DNA of 64,000 nucleotides from CAYHPY01 sp964358485. Lineage in GTDB: Bacteria > Elusimicrobiota > Elusimicrobia > UBA1565 > UBA9628. The stretch's first letter is position 1; the number at the start of each line of letters is the position of its first letter. The notes below the pieces were generated by a model. That model did not search any database. It was given only the letters and a program-made list of their open reading frames with translations, and was not told where the DNA came from. The position numbers and the translations under genes are program-made. The DNA lies in the NCBI GenBank assembly GCA_964358485.1, contig CAYHPY010000001.1, forward strand, positions 124,001 to 188,000. The letters are read 5' to 3'. Of this stretch, positions 49,301-58,401 are shown one piece after another.

Positions 49301-50535
49301 ACAAGGCTCTTTCCCAGCGCCACACCCGCTCCCTGCTTGACGATACCCTCACCTGCCGCAAGCTCGCGCTCAACCACCGGCGCAACAAGGAACAGGATCA
49401 CACCGCTCTCATCGACGCCGCCGCCGCGGCCTTTCGCTACGAGGATTGCCGCGACGAATTCTGGAATCCCGCCGAGCAGTCCCTGCTGTACGGAACCGCC
49501 GTTTGGGAGCAGGCTTCGGCGTCCCAGAAGCTCCTCCTCAATCAACTGTACTGGGTCGCCTATTACAGCCAGATCATATCGGCCGAGATCGCGACGATTT
49601 TCCTCAACCAAACCTCCGCCGCCGGGCTTTATCAGCTGGAGGACTTCCGCCTGGTCTGCGACACCTTGGACCTGGAGTCCTCCCAGGAGCGCGCCCACAT
49701 CGCGGCGTTCAAGAAAGTCTCCGAGGAAGTGGAAGAAAAGGTTTTCGGCGAGCGCCTCTTCACCTATCCGATGCGCTCCATGTTCTCGGAGACCATGATC
49801 TTCGGCGACACGAACAAAATCCGGGATTTCTGGAAGGGGCTTCAGTTGCGGGCCTTCGCCTCCCTGTCCTCGGGCAACGCCTTCATCGCCTGCCAATACC
49901 TCACGGTCCGGGGCGTGCGGACCTTGAACGGCAAGATGATCCAGCACCCCTTGAGCCAATACTACCTCCGCCAGGCGGACCCGGAGGCGGCGCCGATTCC
50001 GTCCAAGATCAGCCACTACCATTTCATGGACGAATCCTTTCACTTCAACAGCTCCGGGATCATCTCCCACGACGTGGTCCGGTCCCTACCCCCGCCGACG
50101 GCCTTCGAGCGGACCATCGCCAATATGGGCCTGCGCGGCTGTCAGAAGGACCACTACAACTTTTCCGTGGCCATCAACGGGATTTTCTGGTACGAGCCGG
50201 CCTTGTTTCCCGTCGTCTACAAGCTCCTGCGTTCCCCGGCCTTCGGCCTGGACCGGGGCGGGGCCCTGGAATTGATGCGGGCGTGCTTCACCCGGGACTC
50301 CGAGGGACTTCGGGCCAGCTTCAAGACCCACCGAACGGCGGTCGAGTCCTATAAAGCGTATTTGGCCGACCTGGCCTATGTCAGCCGCCAGAACAAGGAA
50401 ATGAGCCTCATGTCCAAGAGCTCGGTGGAGGGCTACCTGCGGACCAACCGGCGGGAACTGGCCAAGTTTTCCGCGTCCGCGATCCCGGAGGTCCGGCGCG
50501 CTCCGGCCGAGGAGAAGGATATCGTTCATGCTTGA
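49297..50535 (+). CDS. AurF-type di-iron oxygenase
   Basis: The 412-residue protein starts at a TTG placed 4 nt after GGAGG, within the previous stop. Di-iron ligand motifs are visible: ISAEIATIF (Glu near 98), SQERAHIAAFKKV (ExxH near 131), and ISHYHFMDESFHFNSS (HxxxDExxH near 242). This is the pattern of the AurF/CmlI N-oxygenase family (p-aminobenzoate N-oxygenase). Some members oxidise amines, others hydroxylate. The next gene is a ferredoxin, a suitable electron donor. The substrate is unknown. Confidence 0.88.
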   Translation: MNKALSQRHTRSLLDDTLTCRKLALNHRRNKEQDHTALIDAAAAAFRYEDCRDEFWNPAEQSLLYGTAVWEQASASQKLLLNQLYWVAYYSQIISAEIATIFLNQTSAAGLYQLEDFRLVCDTLDLESSQERAHIAAFKKVSEEVEEKVFGERLFTYPMRSMFSETMIFGDTNKIRDFWKGLQLRAFASLSSGNAFIACQYLTVRGVRTLNGKMIQHPLSQYYLRQADPEAAPIPSKISHYHFMDESFHFNSSGIISHDVVRSLPPPTAFERTIANMGLRGCQKDHYNFSVAINGIFWYEPALFPVVYKLLRSPAFGLDRGGALELMRACFTRDSEGLRASFKTHRTAVESYKAYLADLAYVSRQNKEMSLMSKSSVEGYLRTNRRELAKFSASAIPEVRRAPAEEKDIVHA

Positions 50536-50836
50536 GAAGGAAAAGGATTTCGAGGTCTCCTTCGGAGGCTCGGGATTCGTCCCGGTGCGCCTGCCGCGGG
50601 GGGCCAACATGTCCGAACATCTTTCCGTCGCCAATTCGCCGCTTTTGTTCGGCTGTCGGACCGGGATTTGCGGGACTTGTTTGAGCCGGGTCGTATCCGG
50701 GGCCGGGACTCTTCCGCCTCCGGCCCCGGACGAGTCGGAATTGTTGTCCTTGCTGGCGCCCGGAAATCCCAAAGCCCGTTTGGCGTGCCAGCTGCCGGTT
50801 TGCGCGGACCTGGACATTGAACCTTTGAAGGTCTAA
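50528..50836 (+). CDS. [2Fe-2S] ferredoxin
   Basis: The 102-residue plant-type ferredoxin has the cluster ligands CRTGICGTCLSRV (C-x4-C-x2-C, residues ~43-52) and the fourth Cys in RLACQL near 87. It overlaps the AurF-like gene by 8 bases and the Rieske gene by one. It probably feeds electrons to the oxygenases encoded on both sides. No reductase gene is present in the run, so reductase function must come from elsewhere. Confidence 0.9.
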   Translation: MLEKEKDFEVSFGGSGFVPVRLPRGANMSEHLSVANSPLLFGCRTGICGTCLSRVVSGAGTLPPPAPDESELLSLLAPGNPKARLACQLPVCADLDIEPLKV

Positions 50837-51909
50837 TGGAAACGGATCAAAAAAAATCTTCCGAACGAATCAATGGAACCGGGGTTCGGTTGACGGATTT
50901 CTGGTACGTTGTCGCCGAAACGAAGGAATTGCAACGGAACAAAGTTCTGGAACGGCAGGTCTTGGGACGACCGCTGGCGGTTTTCCGAGACGCCGCGGGA
51001 CAGTCCGCAGTCCTGGAAAACCGCTGTATCCACCGCAACGCGCCCTTGTCCTGCGGGACCGTCTGCGGGACCGGGTTGCGCTGCGGCTATCACGGCTGGG
51101 TCTACGACCGGGGCGGCAAGGTGGTGGACATTCCCTCGCTGGGGCCCAATCAGGGCAAGATCGGCACCCGCTCCGTCCCGGCCTTCGACACCAAGGAGCA
51201 GGACGGATATGTTTATGTCCGCCTCTCCCGCGATCCGCTCTCCGAGGAGTTTTCGCCCTTCCCCATGCCCCACGCCGGGGAAAAGGGTTGGAAATCCGTC
51301 CGCGTGGTCAACCGTTTTCAAAACACCGTCACCAACTGCGCCGAGAACTTCGTGGACATCCCGCACACCGCCTTCGTCCACTACGGCATTTTCCGCAAGC
51401 CCGCCGGCGAGCGCCTGACGGCCTTGGTCGAGCGCCGCGGGGGCTCGGTCCTGGTGACCTACCGCGGCGAGAAGGCCAACCTGGGCACCTTCTCCCGCCT
51501 GCTCAATCCCTCGGGGGCCGAGATCGGCCACACCGACAGCTTCCACATGCCCAACGTGACCTCCGTGGAGTATGATTTCGGTCCGCGCCGCCGCTTCTGC
51601 ATCACCTCGCAGTCCGTGCCTGTCACGGACTCGGAGACCTTGGTGTATACGGACCTTTCCTACGATTACGGGATCTTCAATCCCGTGGCCGGGTATTTCG
51701 TCAAGCGCGAGGGCCAGAAGGTCATCGACCAGGACATCGACATCCTGGCCAAGCAGATGGCGACGATCAAGCGCTTCGGAACCAAGTTCACCCACACGCC
51801 GTCCGATGTCATCCATGTCTACATTGAAGCCGTCCGGGCGGAGTTGGAGGCGGGCCGGGACCCGCGCCTCTTGCCCGATCAATCCCAGGAGATCGAGTTT
51901 TGGGTGTGA
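50836..51909 (+). CDS. Rieske non-haem iron oxygenase 1
   Basis: The 357-residue protein has an N-terminal Rieske domain with NRCIHRNAPL (CxH, near 63) and RCGYHGWVYD (CxxH, near 84). A catalytic domain follows with NCAENFVDIPHTAFVH (Asp/Glu-x2-His-x4-His, near 170) binding mononuclear iron. The length and the arrangement suit the VanA/PaO-like or KshA-like oxygenases, which hydroxylate or demethylate aromatic and steroid-like molecules. Electrons would come from the ferredoxin encoded just upstream. Confidence 0.92.
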   Translation: METDQKKSSERINGTGVRLTDFWYVVAETKELQRNKVLERQVLGRPLAVFRDAAGQSAVLENRCIHRNAPLSCGTVCGTGLRCGYHGWVYDRGGKVVDIPSLGPNQGKIGTRSVPAFDTKEQDGYVYVRLSRDPLSEEFSPFPMPHAGEKGWKSVRVVNRFQNTVTNCAENFVDIPHTAFVHYGIFRKPAGERLTALVERRGGSVLVTYRGEKANLGTFSRLLNPSGAEIGHTDSFHMPNVTSVEYDFGPRRRFCITSQSVPVTDSETLVYTDLSYDYGIFNPVAGYFVKREGQKVIDQDIDILAKQMATIKRFGTKFTHTPSDVIHVYIEAVRAELEAGRDPRLLPDQSQEIEFWV

Positions 51910-52739
51910 ACCTGATCGTATTCGCGGCCTTCTGGGCCTTGGTCGCCTCCACCTTCCTGCGCCAGGACGGCTGGGAGCGCCTCAAGGGACGGGGGGCGGG
52001 AAACTGGCTCCTGGACGGCGCCGGGCTCTTGGTCCAAGGAGTCGCCGTTCCCCTGTTGGAGACCGGCGTTTTGTATTGGGCCCTGGGAAAGTTCTGGCCC
52101 GCGGGCCGAGGGGCCTTGGCCCTTCCGGGCTGGGCGGCCTTCCTGTTGAACTTCGCCCTGGTGGACTATCTCTACTATTGGAATCACCGCTTCCTGCACG
52201 GCCGCCTTTGGTCCTGGCACGCCGTCCACCACACCGCCGAGCGCCTGGACGTTCTGGTCGCTTCGCGCAACACCCTTTTGTCGCCGCTGTTGATCGTCTA
52301 TGTCTGGGTCAACGCCCTTTGCTTGTACCTGCTGGTGGAGCCCGCGCCCTTCCTGCTTGCGGCGGCCCTCACCGCCGCTCTGGATCTTTGGCGCCACTCC
52401 GAGGTCTGGCCCAAGGAGCCCGGCCCCGCCCTGGGAGCGCTGTCTAAAGTCCTGGTCACGCCCCTGGACCACGCGTGGCACCACAGCTCCGACCGCATGG
52501 CCTCCAACTTCGGCGCCAATTTCAAGCTTTGGGACCGCTGGCACGGCACCCTTCACGAGCCGGGCGAGTACCCCGAGAGCCTGGGCATTGAATTATCCTG
52601 GAGCCTGGGCCGCAAGCTCCTGGTTCCGAGGATGAGCTTCGGAGTCTCCCAAACGGATGCCGCGGACCCCTCTGGGATCGATGGCGTATTTGCCATCAAT
52701 CCCGGAAGGAGCCAAGAACCGGCCGGGAGGGCAAGGTGA
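51906..52739 (+). CDS. Fatty acid hydroxylase/sterol desaturase family protein
   Basis: The 277-residue membrane di-iron enzyme starts from the GTG in a GTGA overlap. It has four hydrophobic segments and the His clusters DYLYYWNHRFLH (HxxxH), WSWHAVHHTAERL (HxxHH), and DHAWHHSSD (HxxHH), all facing the cytosol in this family. Members hydroxylate or desaturate acyl chains, sterols or carotenoids with O2. A tail of ~40 residues after the family domain is unmatched. Confidence 0.9.
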   Translation: MNLIVFAAFWALVASTFLRQDGWERLKGRGAGNWLLDGAGLLVQGVAVPLLETGVLYWALGKFWPAGRGALALPGWAAFLLNFALVDYLYYWNHRFLHGRLWSWHAVHHTAERLDVLVASRNTLLSPLLIVYVWVNALCLYLLVEPAPFLLAAALTAALDLWRHSEVWPKEPGPALGALSKVLVTPLDHAWHHSSDRMASNFGANFKLWDRWHGTLHEPGEYPESLGIELSWSLGRKLLVPRMSFGVSQTDAADPSGIDGVFAINPGRSQEPAGRAR

Positions 52740-53353
52740 CGCTCTGGAGCCGCTTCTTTGCGGTGTACCCGGCGCTGCTGATCGCGGCGGCGGCGGCGGC
52801 GTTCCTGCGCTCCGGCGCCGTGGCCGGCGTCCTGGTCCTCTACGGCCTTCCGTTGCTGAGCTACCGCCTGTTGGTCGTCTTCTCGCCCATCCGGGAAGGC
52901 GTCTTCGACCTGGCTGAGCGCAAATTCAACCCGTGGTGGGCCAGCCACCAGATCCAATCTATTTTTATCGCGGTGCCGCAGTTGGAGGCCGTCCTGAAAC
53001 TCATCCCGGGCGTCTTCAGCCTCTGGCTCCGGGCCTGGGGTAGCACGGTGGGCCGCGGCGTCTACTGGACCCCGCGCGCCGAGTTCGTGGACCGGGGCCT
53101 CTTGGAGATCGGCGACCGCGTGGTTTTCGGCCACAAAGTCGAATGCTTCAGCCATGTCATCCGCCCCAAGGGTGAGCGCGTCGTCCTCTACGTGCGGCGC
53201 ATTTCCATCGGCTCCGGGGTGTTCCTGGGCGCGGGCACCCGCATCGGTCCGGGCGTGCGCGTCGAAGACGGGACCAATGTCCCCATATTGAGTGATTTGT
53301 ATCCGAGCCGCAGCGTTAATAATGACACCTTCGCGGCGGAGGCGAGGAAGTGA
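52736..53353 (+). CDS. Left-handed beta-helix acyltransferase-like protein
   Basis: The 205-residue protein has two N-terminal helices (RFFAVYPALLIAAAAAAF; VAGVLVLYGLPLLSYRLLVV). Its C-terminal part has the hexapeptide pattern, for instance GLLEIGDRVVFGHKVE and ISIGSGVFLGAGTRIGPGVRVED, a short left-handed parallel beta-helix. Such proteins usually transfer acyl groups from CoA or carrier protein. Only a few complete coils are present, so it may be a minimal or structural version. It starts and ends in GTGA overlaps. Confidence 0.8.
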   Translation: MTLWSRFFAVYPALLIAAAAAAFLRSGAVAGVLVLYGLPLLSYRLLVVFSPIREGVFDLAERKFNPWWASHQIQSIFIAVPQLEAVLKLIPGVFSLWLRAWGSTVGRGVYWTPRAEFVDRGLLEIGDRVVFGHKVECFSHVIRPKGERVVLYVRRISIGSGVFLGAGTRIGPGVRVEDGTNVPILSDLYPSRSVNNDTFAAEARK

Positions 53354-55692
53354 GTTTTTCCCAGAAGGCGGCCCAATTCTTCGGCGCCACTCTGGCCGCC
53401 CTTCTGGCCTCGATTTCTTTTTTTAAGCCATTTTCTTTTTCTTTCTTTTATTCCGTTGCCGCTCTTTCCCCTCTCATCGTCGTCCCGGCTTTATGTCCCA
53501 AAAAATTTCCATGGCGCTTTCGCGCTTGGTCGGTCGTCCTCTTCTTCCACGCCCTCTATTTTATCGCCGGCCACGCAGGGCTGGCCCTCATGCCTTGGAA
53601 GCTGGACGCTTTCCTGGCGGGCGCCGACCGGGCCTTGTTCGGGAAATTTTCCACCGCCGGGCCGGTCGAGCTTTTCAGCTTCTTCTATATTCTTTTCGTC
53701 CCCTATCTCTACGGCGCGGTCTGGCTGAGGCTTTCGGGTTTCGGGGAAAGGGAAGGCGGGGAATTCATCGCGGGGTTGAGCCTCCTGTACGGCATCGGCC
53801 TCCTGGGCCACCTGCTCCTGCCCGCGGAGGGGCCGCTGATCGCACTGGGAGCGCCGGCGGGCGGACCCCTCTATGACGCGGCCGTCGGAGCCATCCGCCT
53901 GGCGGGCGGCCCCCATGGGGCCTTCCCCAGCCTCCACGCCGGGGCCTCGGCCTATGTGGCCTTCGACCGTTTCGGCCGTCCCGGCGCGCGGGCCGCGATT
54001 TTCATGGCGGTGATGGTCGGAGTCTCGGCCGTGGGCCTGCGTTATCACTATGCCGTGGACATCCTGGCGGGCTGGGCGTTGGCATGGGCTTGCCGCCGGG
54101 CCGCCGCGAAATGGTCGGCCCTGGAAGACCGGGGCCTTTCCGGGGCGCGGTTCCTGCTCGTCCGGCTGGCCTGCGGGATCGTGGAAGCGCTGGGAGCGGG
54201 GCCGCGCCGGCGCTTCGCGGCGGCGCTCGAGCGTCCCGCCCAGGCGCAGAAGCGGGTCTTGCGGCGGCTATTGGGAGAGCTTTCCGAAACCGGCTACGGC
54301 CGCCAGCGGCGCCTGCATCGCGACGACACCTACCGGGCCTTCGCGTCCAAATTGCCCCCGGTCACCTACGACCGGTTGAGCTCCTGGATCGCCCGCGAGG
54401 AGGCGGGGGAAACGGGCGCGCTGGCCCCGGGCGGCGCGGAATATTTCGAGCCCACCTCCGGAAGCACCGCCGCGGCCAAGCGCATCCCCTACACGGAGGG
54501 CCTGAGGCGGACCTTCGGAACGATGTTCCTGCTTTGGCTTCACGATCTGGTCACCCGCGGCCCCGCCTTGGAATCCGGACGGACTTTCCTGGCGCTCTCG
54601 CCGTCCTGGGGCTCGGCCCGGACCGAGGACGGGCGGCGCGTGGGCCTGGCGGAGGACCAGGAGCACCTCTCCTGGGGCTTGCGCCTGCTCTTGTCGCCCT
54701 TTCTGGTTTCGGTCAAGGGCGCGGCCGGTCTGCGCGATCCCCGGGAGTTCAAGGCGGCGGTCTGCCGGAGCCTGCTGGCCGCCGGGGACCTGGAGATCGT
54801 CTCGCTTTGGAGCCCGACTTATTTTCTGGTCCTGCTGGATTTCATCGCCGCCGAGAAGGCGTCCCTGGTCGAGGGCCTGAAGTTTTCTTCCGCGCGCCGC
54901 GCGGCGCTTGATGCCGGGGATTGGCAGGGAGTCTGGCCGAATCTCAGGCTTGTGTCCTGTTGGGCGTCCTCCCACGCCGCTCCCGGCGCCCGGCGCTTGG
55001 CGGGCCTGTTTCCCCGGGCCCTGGTCCAGGGCAAGGGCTTGCTCTGCACCGAGGGGCCGGTGACCTTGCCCTGGCTGGAGGCCGGTGGGCGCTGCGTGCC
55101 CCTGCTGACGGAGGTCTTTCTGGAGTTCCAGCAAGCCGAAGGTCCGGTCCGGCGCCTGCATGAATTGGAAGAGGGGCGGGACTACGCCGTTCTGCTGACC
55201 CAGGCGGGGGGGTTGGCCCGCTATCGGACCGGGGACCGGGTGCGCGTCCAGGGCTGGCTGGGCCGGACGCCGTGCCTGGATCTCGTCGGCCGCTGCGACT
55301 CGGTGGTGGATTTGGCCGGGGAAAAACTCTCCGAGGGTTTCGCGGCCTCCGCCGTGGGGCGGCTGTCCTTGGGCGCGAGCCGCTTCCAACGATTGGTCCC
55401 GCTTCAGCCGGACGGAGGGCCGGGACGCTACCTGCTCCTGGTGGATAAATCGGCCTTGGCGGCCGAGGACCTGTCCCGCGAACTGGACGCCCTTTTGCAG
55501 GAATCCGTGCATTACCGTCGGGCGCGGCTCTTGGGTCAATTGGACGCCCCGGAAGTCCGGGTGGACCCCGCCATGTCGGACCGCTTCCACGCCTTTTTGG
55601 CCGCCCGCGGCACCCGCTGGGGCGCGGTCAAAAACGAGGTCCTCATCCGCGACCTCCGGGCCGGGGCCAAGCTGGCCGAGGGCCTGAGATGA
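53350..55692 (+). CDS. PAP2 phosphatase fused to GH3-like acyl-adenylating domain
   Basis: The 780-residue fusion has residues 1-~260 as a membrane PAP2/inositol-phosphotransferase-like domain. Six helices are present, with phosphatase motifs GGPHGAFPSLHAGASAYVAF (~190) and GLRYHYAVDILAGWALAW (~225). Residues ~290-770 are a GH3-type ligase. AEYFEPTSGSTAAAKRIPYT (~373-392) is the ATP-binding P-loop-like signature, and ARYRTGDRVRVQGW and LVGRCDSVVDLAGEKLSEG are the A8-like region. GH3 enzymes adenylate carboxylic acids and join them to amino acids. A lipid phosphatase joined to an acid-activating enzyme is very unusual. Confidence 0.85.
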   Translation: MSFSQKAAQFFGATLAALLASISFFKPFSFSFFYSVAALSPLIVVPALCPKKFPWRFRAWSVVLFFHALYFIAGHAGLALMPWKLDAFLAGADRALFGKFSTAGPVELFSFFYILFVPYLYGAVWLRLSGFGEREGGEFIAGLSLLYGIGLLGHLLLPAEGPLIALGAPAGGPLYDAAVGAIRLAGGPHGAFPSLHAGASAYVAFDRFGRPGARAAIFMAVMVGVSAVGLRYHYAVDILAGWALAWACRRAAAKWSALEDRGLSGARFLLVRLACGIVEALGAGPRRRFAAALERPAQAQKRVLRRLLGELSETGYGRQRRLHRDDTYRAFASKLPPVTYDRLSSWIAREEAGETGALAPGGAEYFEPTSGSTAAAKRIPYTEGLRRTFGTMFLLWLHDLVTRGPALESGRTFLALSPSWGSARTEDGRRVGLAEDQEHLSWGLRLLLSPFLVSVKGAAGLRDPREFKAAVCRSLLAAGDLEIVSLWSPTYFLVLLDFIAAEKASLVEGLKFSSARRAALDAGDWQGVWPNLRLVSCWASSHAAPGARRLAGLFPRALVQGKGLLCTEGPVTLPWLEAGGRCVPLLTEVFLEFQQAEGPVRRLHELEEGRDYAVLLTQAGGLARYRTGDRVRVQGWLGRTPCLDLVGRCDSVVDLAGEKLSEGFAASAVGRLSLGASRFQRLVPLQPDGGPGRYLLLVDKSALAAEDLSRELDALLQESVHYRRARLLGQLDAPEVRVDPAMSDRFHAFLAARGTRWGAVKNEVLIRDLRAGAKLAEGLR

Positions 55693-56549
55693 ACGCGGCC
55701 TTGGCCATGCTAAAGCTGCTTTTCCATCCGAAAAAAAATCGGGCGAGCGAAGTCTACGACCTGCTCTCCACGGCCAACAACCTGGGGGAAAACAGCTTGT
55801 ATCTCAACCTGGGTTATTGGGACGGGGCCACGACTTACGACGGCGCCGCCCAGGCTTTGGCCGAACAACTGGGGTTGGCCGCCGGCCTGACGGCCGGCGA
55901 CCAAGTATTGGACTGCGGCTTCGGCTTCGGAGACCAAGACCTTTATTGGGCCAAGCGCTTCGCCCTCAAGCGTCTGGTGGGGCTCAACATCACGGCTTCC
56001 CAGGTGGCCGTGGCCCGCAAGCGGGTGGAAGCGGCCGGCGCGGCCGCGGTCGTGGATCTGCGCGAGGGGTCGGCGACCGCGATGCCCTTCCGGGGGCCGG
56101 AGTTCGATAAAGTCCTGGCCCTGGAAACGGCGTTTCATTACGATACGCGCTGGGATTTTTTCCGGGAAGCTTTTCGCGTTTTAAAACCGGGGGGCCGCCT
56201 GGCGACCGCCGACATTATTCCCCTGGGGCCGCGGGATTCTTGGGTGGACAAGGCGGGGGATTATTTGGGGCGATCGTTTTGGCAGATTCCTAAGGAAAAC
56301 ATGGCAACGGAACAGGAGTATGCAAACAAGCTCCGGGACGCGGGTTTTGACGGGGTCCGGATCGTTTCCATCAGGGAGCTTGTTTACGCGCCCTTCGCCC
56401 GCTACGCCAAAAAGCGCTTGGAGGAGCCCGAGATCAAGGCGCGCATGAGTCTTTTGGTGCGCGGGTTCTTCAAGGCGTCCATGCCCGAATTCGAATGCGG
56501 AAATTCCCTGGATTACATCATCGCCGTCGCGGAGAAACCCCATGCCTGA
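55689..56549 (+). CDS. SAM-dependent methyltransferase
   Basis: The 286-residue class-I methyltransferase has motif I VLDCGFGFGDQDLYWAKRF (~residue 77), the acidic/adenine loop VVDLREGSATAMPF (~120) and motif IV-like FDKVLALETAFHYDTRWDFF, followed by 'RVLKPGGRLATADIIPLGPR'. The 'GLNITASQVAVARKR' segment is like the small-molecule C- or O-methyltransferases acting on natural products and tocopherol-type lipids. It overlaps both neighbours (ATGA, then 8 bases). Confidence 0.92.
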   Translation: MNAALAMLKLLFHPKKNRASEVYDLLSTANNLGENSLYLNLGYWDGATTYDGAAQALAEQLGLAAGLTAGDQVLDCGFGFGDQDLYWAKRFALKRLVGLNITASQVAVARKRVEAAGAAAVVDLREGSATAMPFRGPEFDKVLALETAFHYDTRWDFFREAFRVLKPGGRLATADIIPLGPRDSWVDKAGDYLGRSFWQIPKENMATEQEYANKLRDAGFDGVRIVSIRELVYAPFARYAKKRLEEPEIKARMSLLVRGFFKASMPEFECGNSLDYIIAVAEKPHA

Positions 56550-57561
56550 GACCCAATACCGCATCTTCAACCGCCCCGAATCCTTCGCCGAGGGCTGGTA
56601 CTGGGCCCTGCGCTCGGACGAGCTTCGCCGGGGCAAGACCGCCCGGATCAAACTTTTGGGCCGCGAACTGGCGCTCTATCGGGGGTTGGACGGGAAGGTC
56701 CGGGCCTTGGACGCCTATTGCCCGCACATGGGGGCGCACCTGGCGGAGGGCTGTGTCGAGGGCGCCAAGCTCCGGTGCCTTTTCCACAACTGGCGCTTTG
56801 ACGGCAACGGCCGCTGCGACGAAGTTCCCGCCTTGGGCGGCGCGCCGAATTTTGACGCGCGGACCGCTTCTTGGCCCGTGGAGGAGAAGTACGGCCTGAT
56901 CTGGGTCTGGACCGGCCCCGAGCCGCGCCATCCGGTTCCCTTCGTCCCGGAGCTGGGGACGGGGGACTGCGCCTACGCCTTGGGAAACCGGTTCGTCAAG
57001 AACTGCCACCCCAGCGTGGTCATGATCAACGCCATCGACGCCCAGCATTTCAACTCCGTGCACGCTCTTCCGGTCCGGCTGGACATGGAGGCCGTCGCGG
57101 TCAACGAGAACTGCGTCACCTTCTCCAACACCACCCGCGTCCCGGAGACTTCCTGGTTCACGCGCCTGATCAAACCCTTCTACAAAAACGCGCTGACCTA
57201 CTCCATGTGCTATTGGTACGGGAGCACGGGGTCGGTGACCATCGGGCCGGACTTCCTTCATTTCCATATTATTTTTGCCCTGAGATTGACCGAAGACGGT
57301 CAGACCGAAGGGAGAACGATTTTAGTTACAAAGCGGCGCGATGGTCTGTTTGGAAAATTGTTCAACTCCGTTCTTTTGTTCCTAACCAAAATCGTTGGCA
57401 ACTTCTTCGCGAAGGGAGACACTCTCATCTTCCGCAGCATCAAGTTCGACCTCAAAACCCCCATCGCCGCCGACCGGGCCATCACGCGCTTTATCGCTCA
57501 TTTGGAGGGGCAGAGGGCGGGGTGGCAAGAAGTCGCCCTGCGGCCCAAGGTGTCCGCGTGA
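56542..57561 (+). CDS. Rieske non-haem iron oxygenase 2
   Basis: The 339-residue oxygenase has Rieske ligands DAYCPHMGAHL (CxH, near 60) and RCLFHNWRFDG (CxxH, near 80), and the mononuclear iron motif NAIDAQHFNSVH (Asp-x2-His-x4-His, near 168). It shares only the fold with Rieske oxygenase 1, so the two probably act at different steps. Part of the gene (~57270-57420) is more A/T-rich than its surroundings. It overlaps the SDR gene by GTGA. Confidence 0.92.
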   Translation: MPETQYRIFNRPESFAEGWYWALRSDELRRGKTARIKLLGRELALYRGLDGKVRALDAYCPHMGAHLAEGCVEGAKLRCLFHNWRFDGNGRCDEVPALGGAPNFDARTASWPVEEKYGLIWVWTGPEPRHPVPFVPELGTGDCAYALGNRFVKNCHPSVVMINAIDAQHFNSVHALPVRLDMEAVAVNENCVTFSNTTRVPETSWFTRLIKPFYKNALTYSMCYWYGSTGSVTIGPDFLHFHIIFALRLTEDGQTEGRTILVTKRRDGLFGKLFNSVLLFLTKIVGNFFAKGDTLIFRSIKFDLKTPIAADRAITRFIAHLEGQRAGWQEVALRPKVSA

Positions 57562-58400
57562 AGACGGCTTTGGTCACCGGTTGTTCCTCGGGATTCGGGA
57601 GGGCGATGGTCTCCCTTTTGCTCAAGGATGGGTGGCGGGTTTTGGCGGGGCTGAGAAACATAGAAAAACGGAGAACGGAGTTTGGGGACGAAATAACGGC
57701 TTTTGGGGAACGGCTGCGATTGATCGAGTTGGATGTCACGAATGAAAAACAACGAGAGACTGCAATCCGGGCGGCCGGGGGCCGCCTGGAGTTGCTAGTC
57801 AACAACGCCGGCTACGGTCTCGTGGGTCCTTTCGAAGAAACCGACGAAGAAGAATTTCGGAAACAGATCGAAGTAAATTTTTTCGGCTCCGCCTTCCTGA
57901 CCCGCTCGGCCCTTCCCGCCTTGCGCGTGGCGCGGGGAAAGGTCATCGCCGTTTCCTCGGTCCTGGGCTACTCCGGTTTTCCCCTGTCCTCGGCTTATTG
58001 CGCGAGCAAGTTCGCCCTGGAGGGGCTCTTTGAGTCGCTCTACCATGAGCTCCGGCCCCACGGGGTTCAGGTGGCCTTGGTCGAGCCCGGGGGATTTCGC
58101 ACCAAGATGGCCGACAACACGGCCTTCGGGGCGGGAACCTTCCGGGAGGGTTCGGCTTACGCCCGCCAGGTCGGAAATCTCACCCGCCTGCGGGAGAAGA
58201 TGCTGTCCAAGCCGGGGCGTCCGCCGGCGGCCGTCGCCGAGGCGGTCCTGAAGCTGGCCAAGGCCCGGACCATGCCCCTGCGCACGGTGGTCGGGCCGGA
58301 CGCGCAGTTGGTGCGGGTCATGCAAAAGCTCATGCCCCGAAACGCGGCGGCCCGCCTGCAAGGGGCGGTGTTCGACAAGCTATTCCTTCAGGAAACATAG
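57558..58400 (+). CDS. Short-chain dehydrogenase/reductase
   Basis: The 280-residue enzyme starts from the GTG in a GTGA overlap. It has the cofactor loop TALVTGCSSGFGRAMVSLLL (TGxxxGxG), the NNAG motif in LELLVNNAGYGLVG (~83), the catalytic Ser in VIAVSSVLGYSG (~138) and SAYCASKFALEG (YxxxK, ~150). The size and the 'YGLVGPFEETDEEEFRKQIEVNFFG' pattern suit a classical SDR acting on hydroxyl or keto groups of lipids or retinoid-like compounds. It would fit after the hydroxylation steps. Confidence 0.93.
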   Translation: MKTALVTGCSSGFGRAMVSLLLKDGWRVLAGLRNIEKRRTEFGDEITAFGERLRLIELDVTNEKQRETAIRAAGGRLELLVNNAGYGLVGPFEETDEEEFRKQIEVNFFGSAFLTRSALPALRVARGKVIAVSSVLGYSGFPLSSAYCASKFALEGLFESLYHELRPHGVQVALVEPGGFRTKMADNTAFGAGTFREGSAYARQVGNLTRLREKMLSKPGRPPAAVAEAVLKLAKARTMPLRTVVGPDAQLVRVMQKLMPRNAAARLQGAVFDKLFLQET

Positions 58401-58401
58401 C

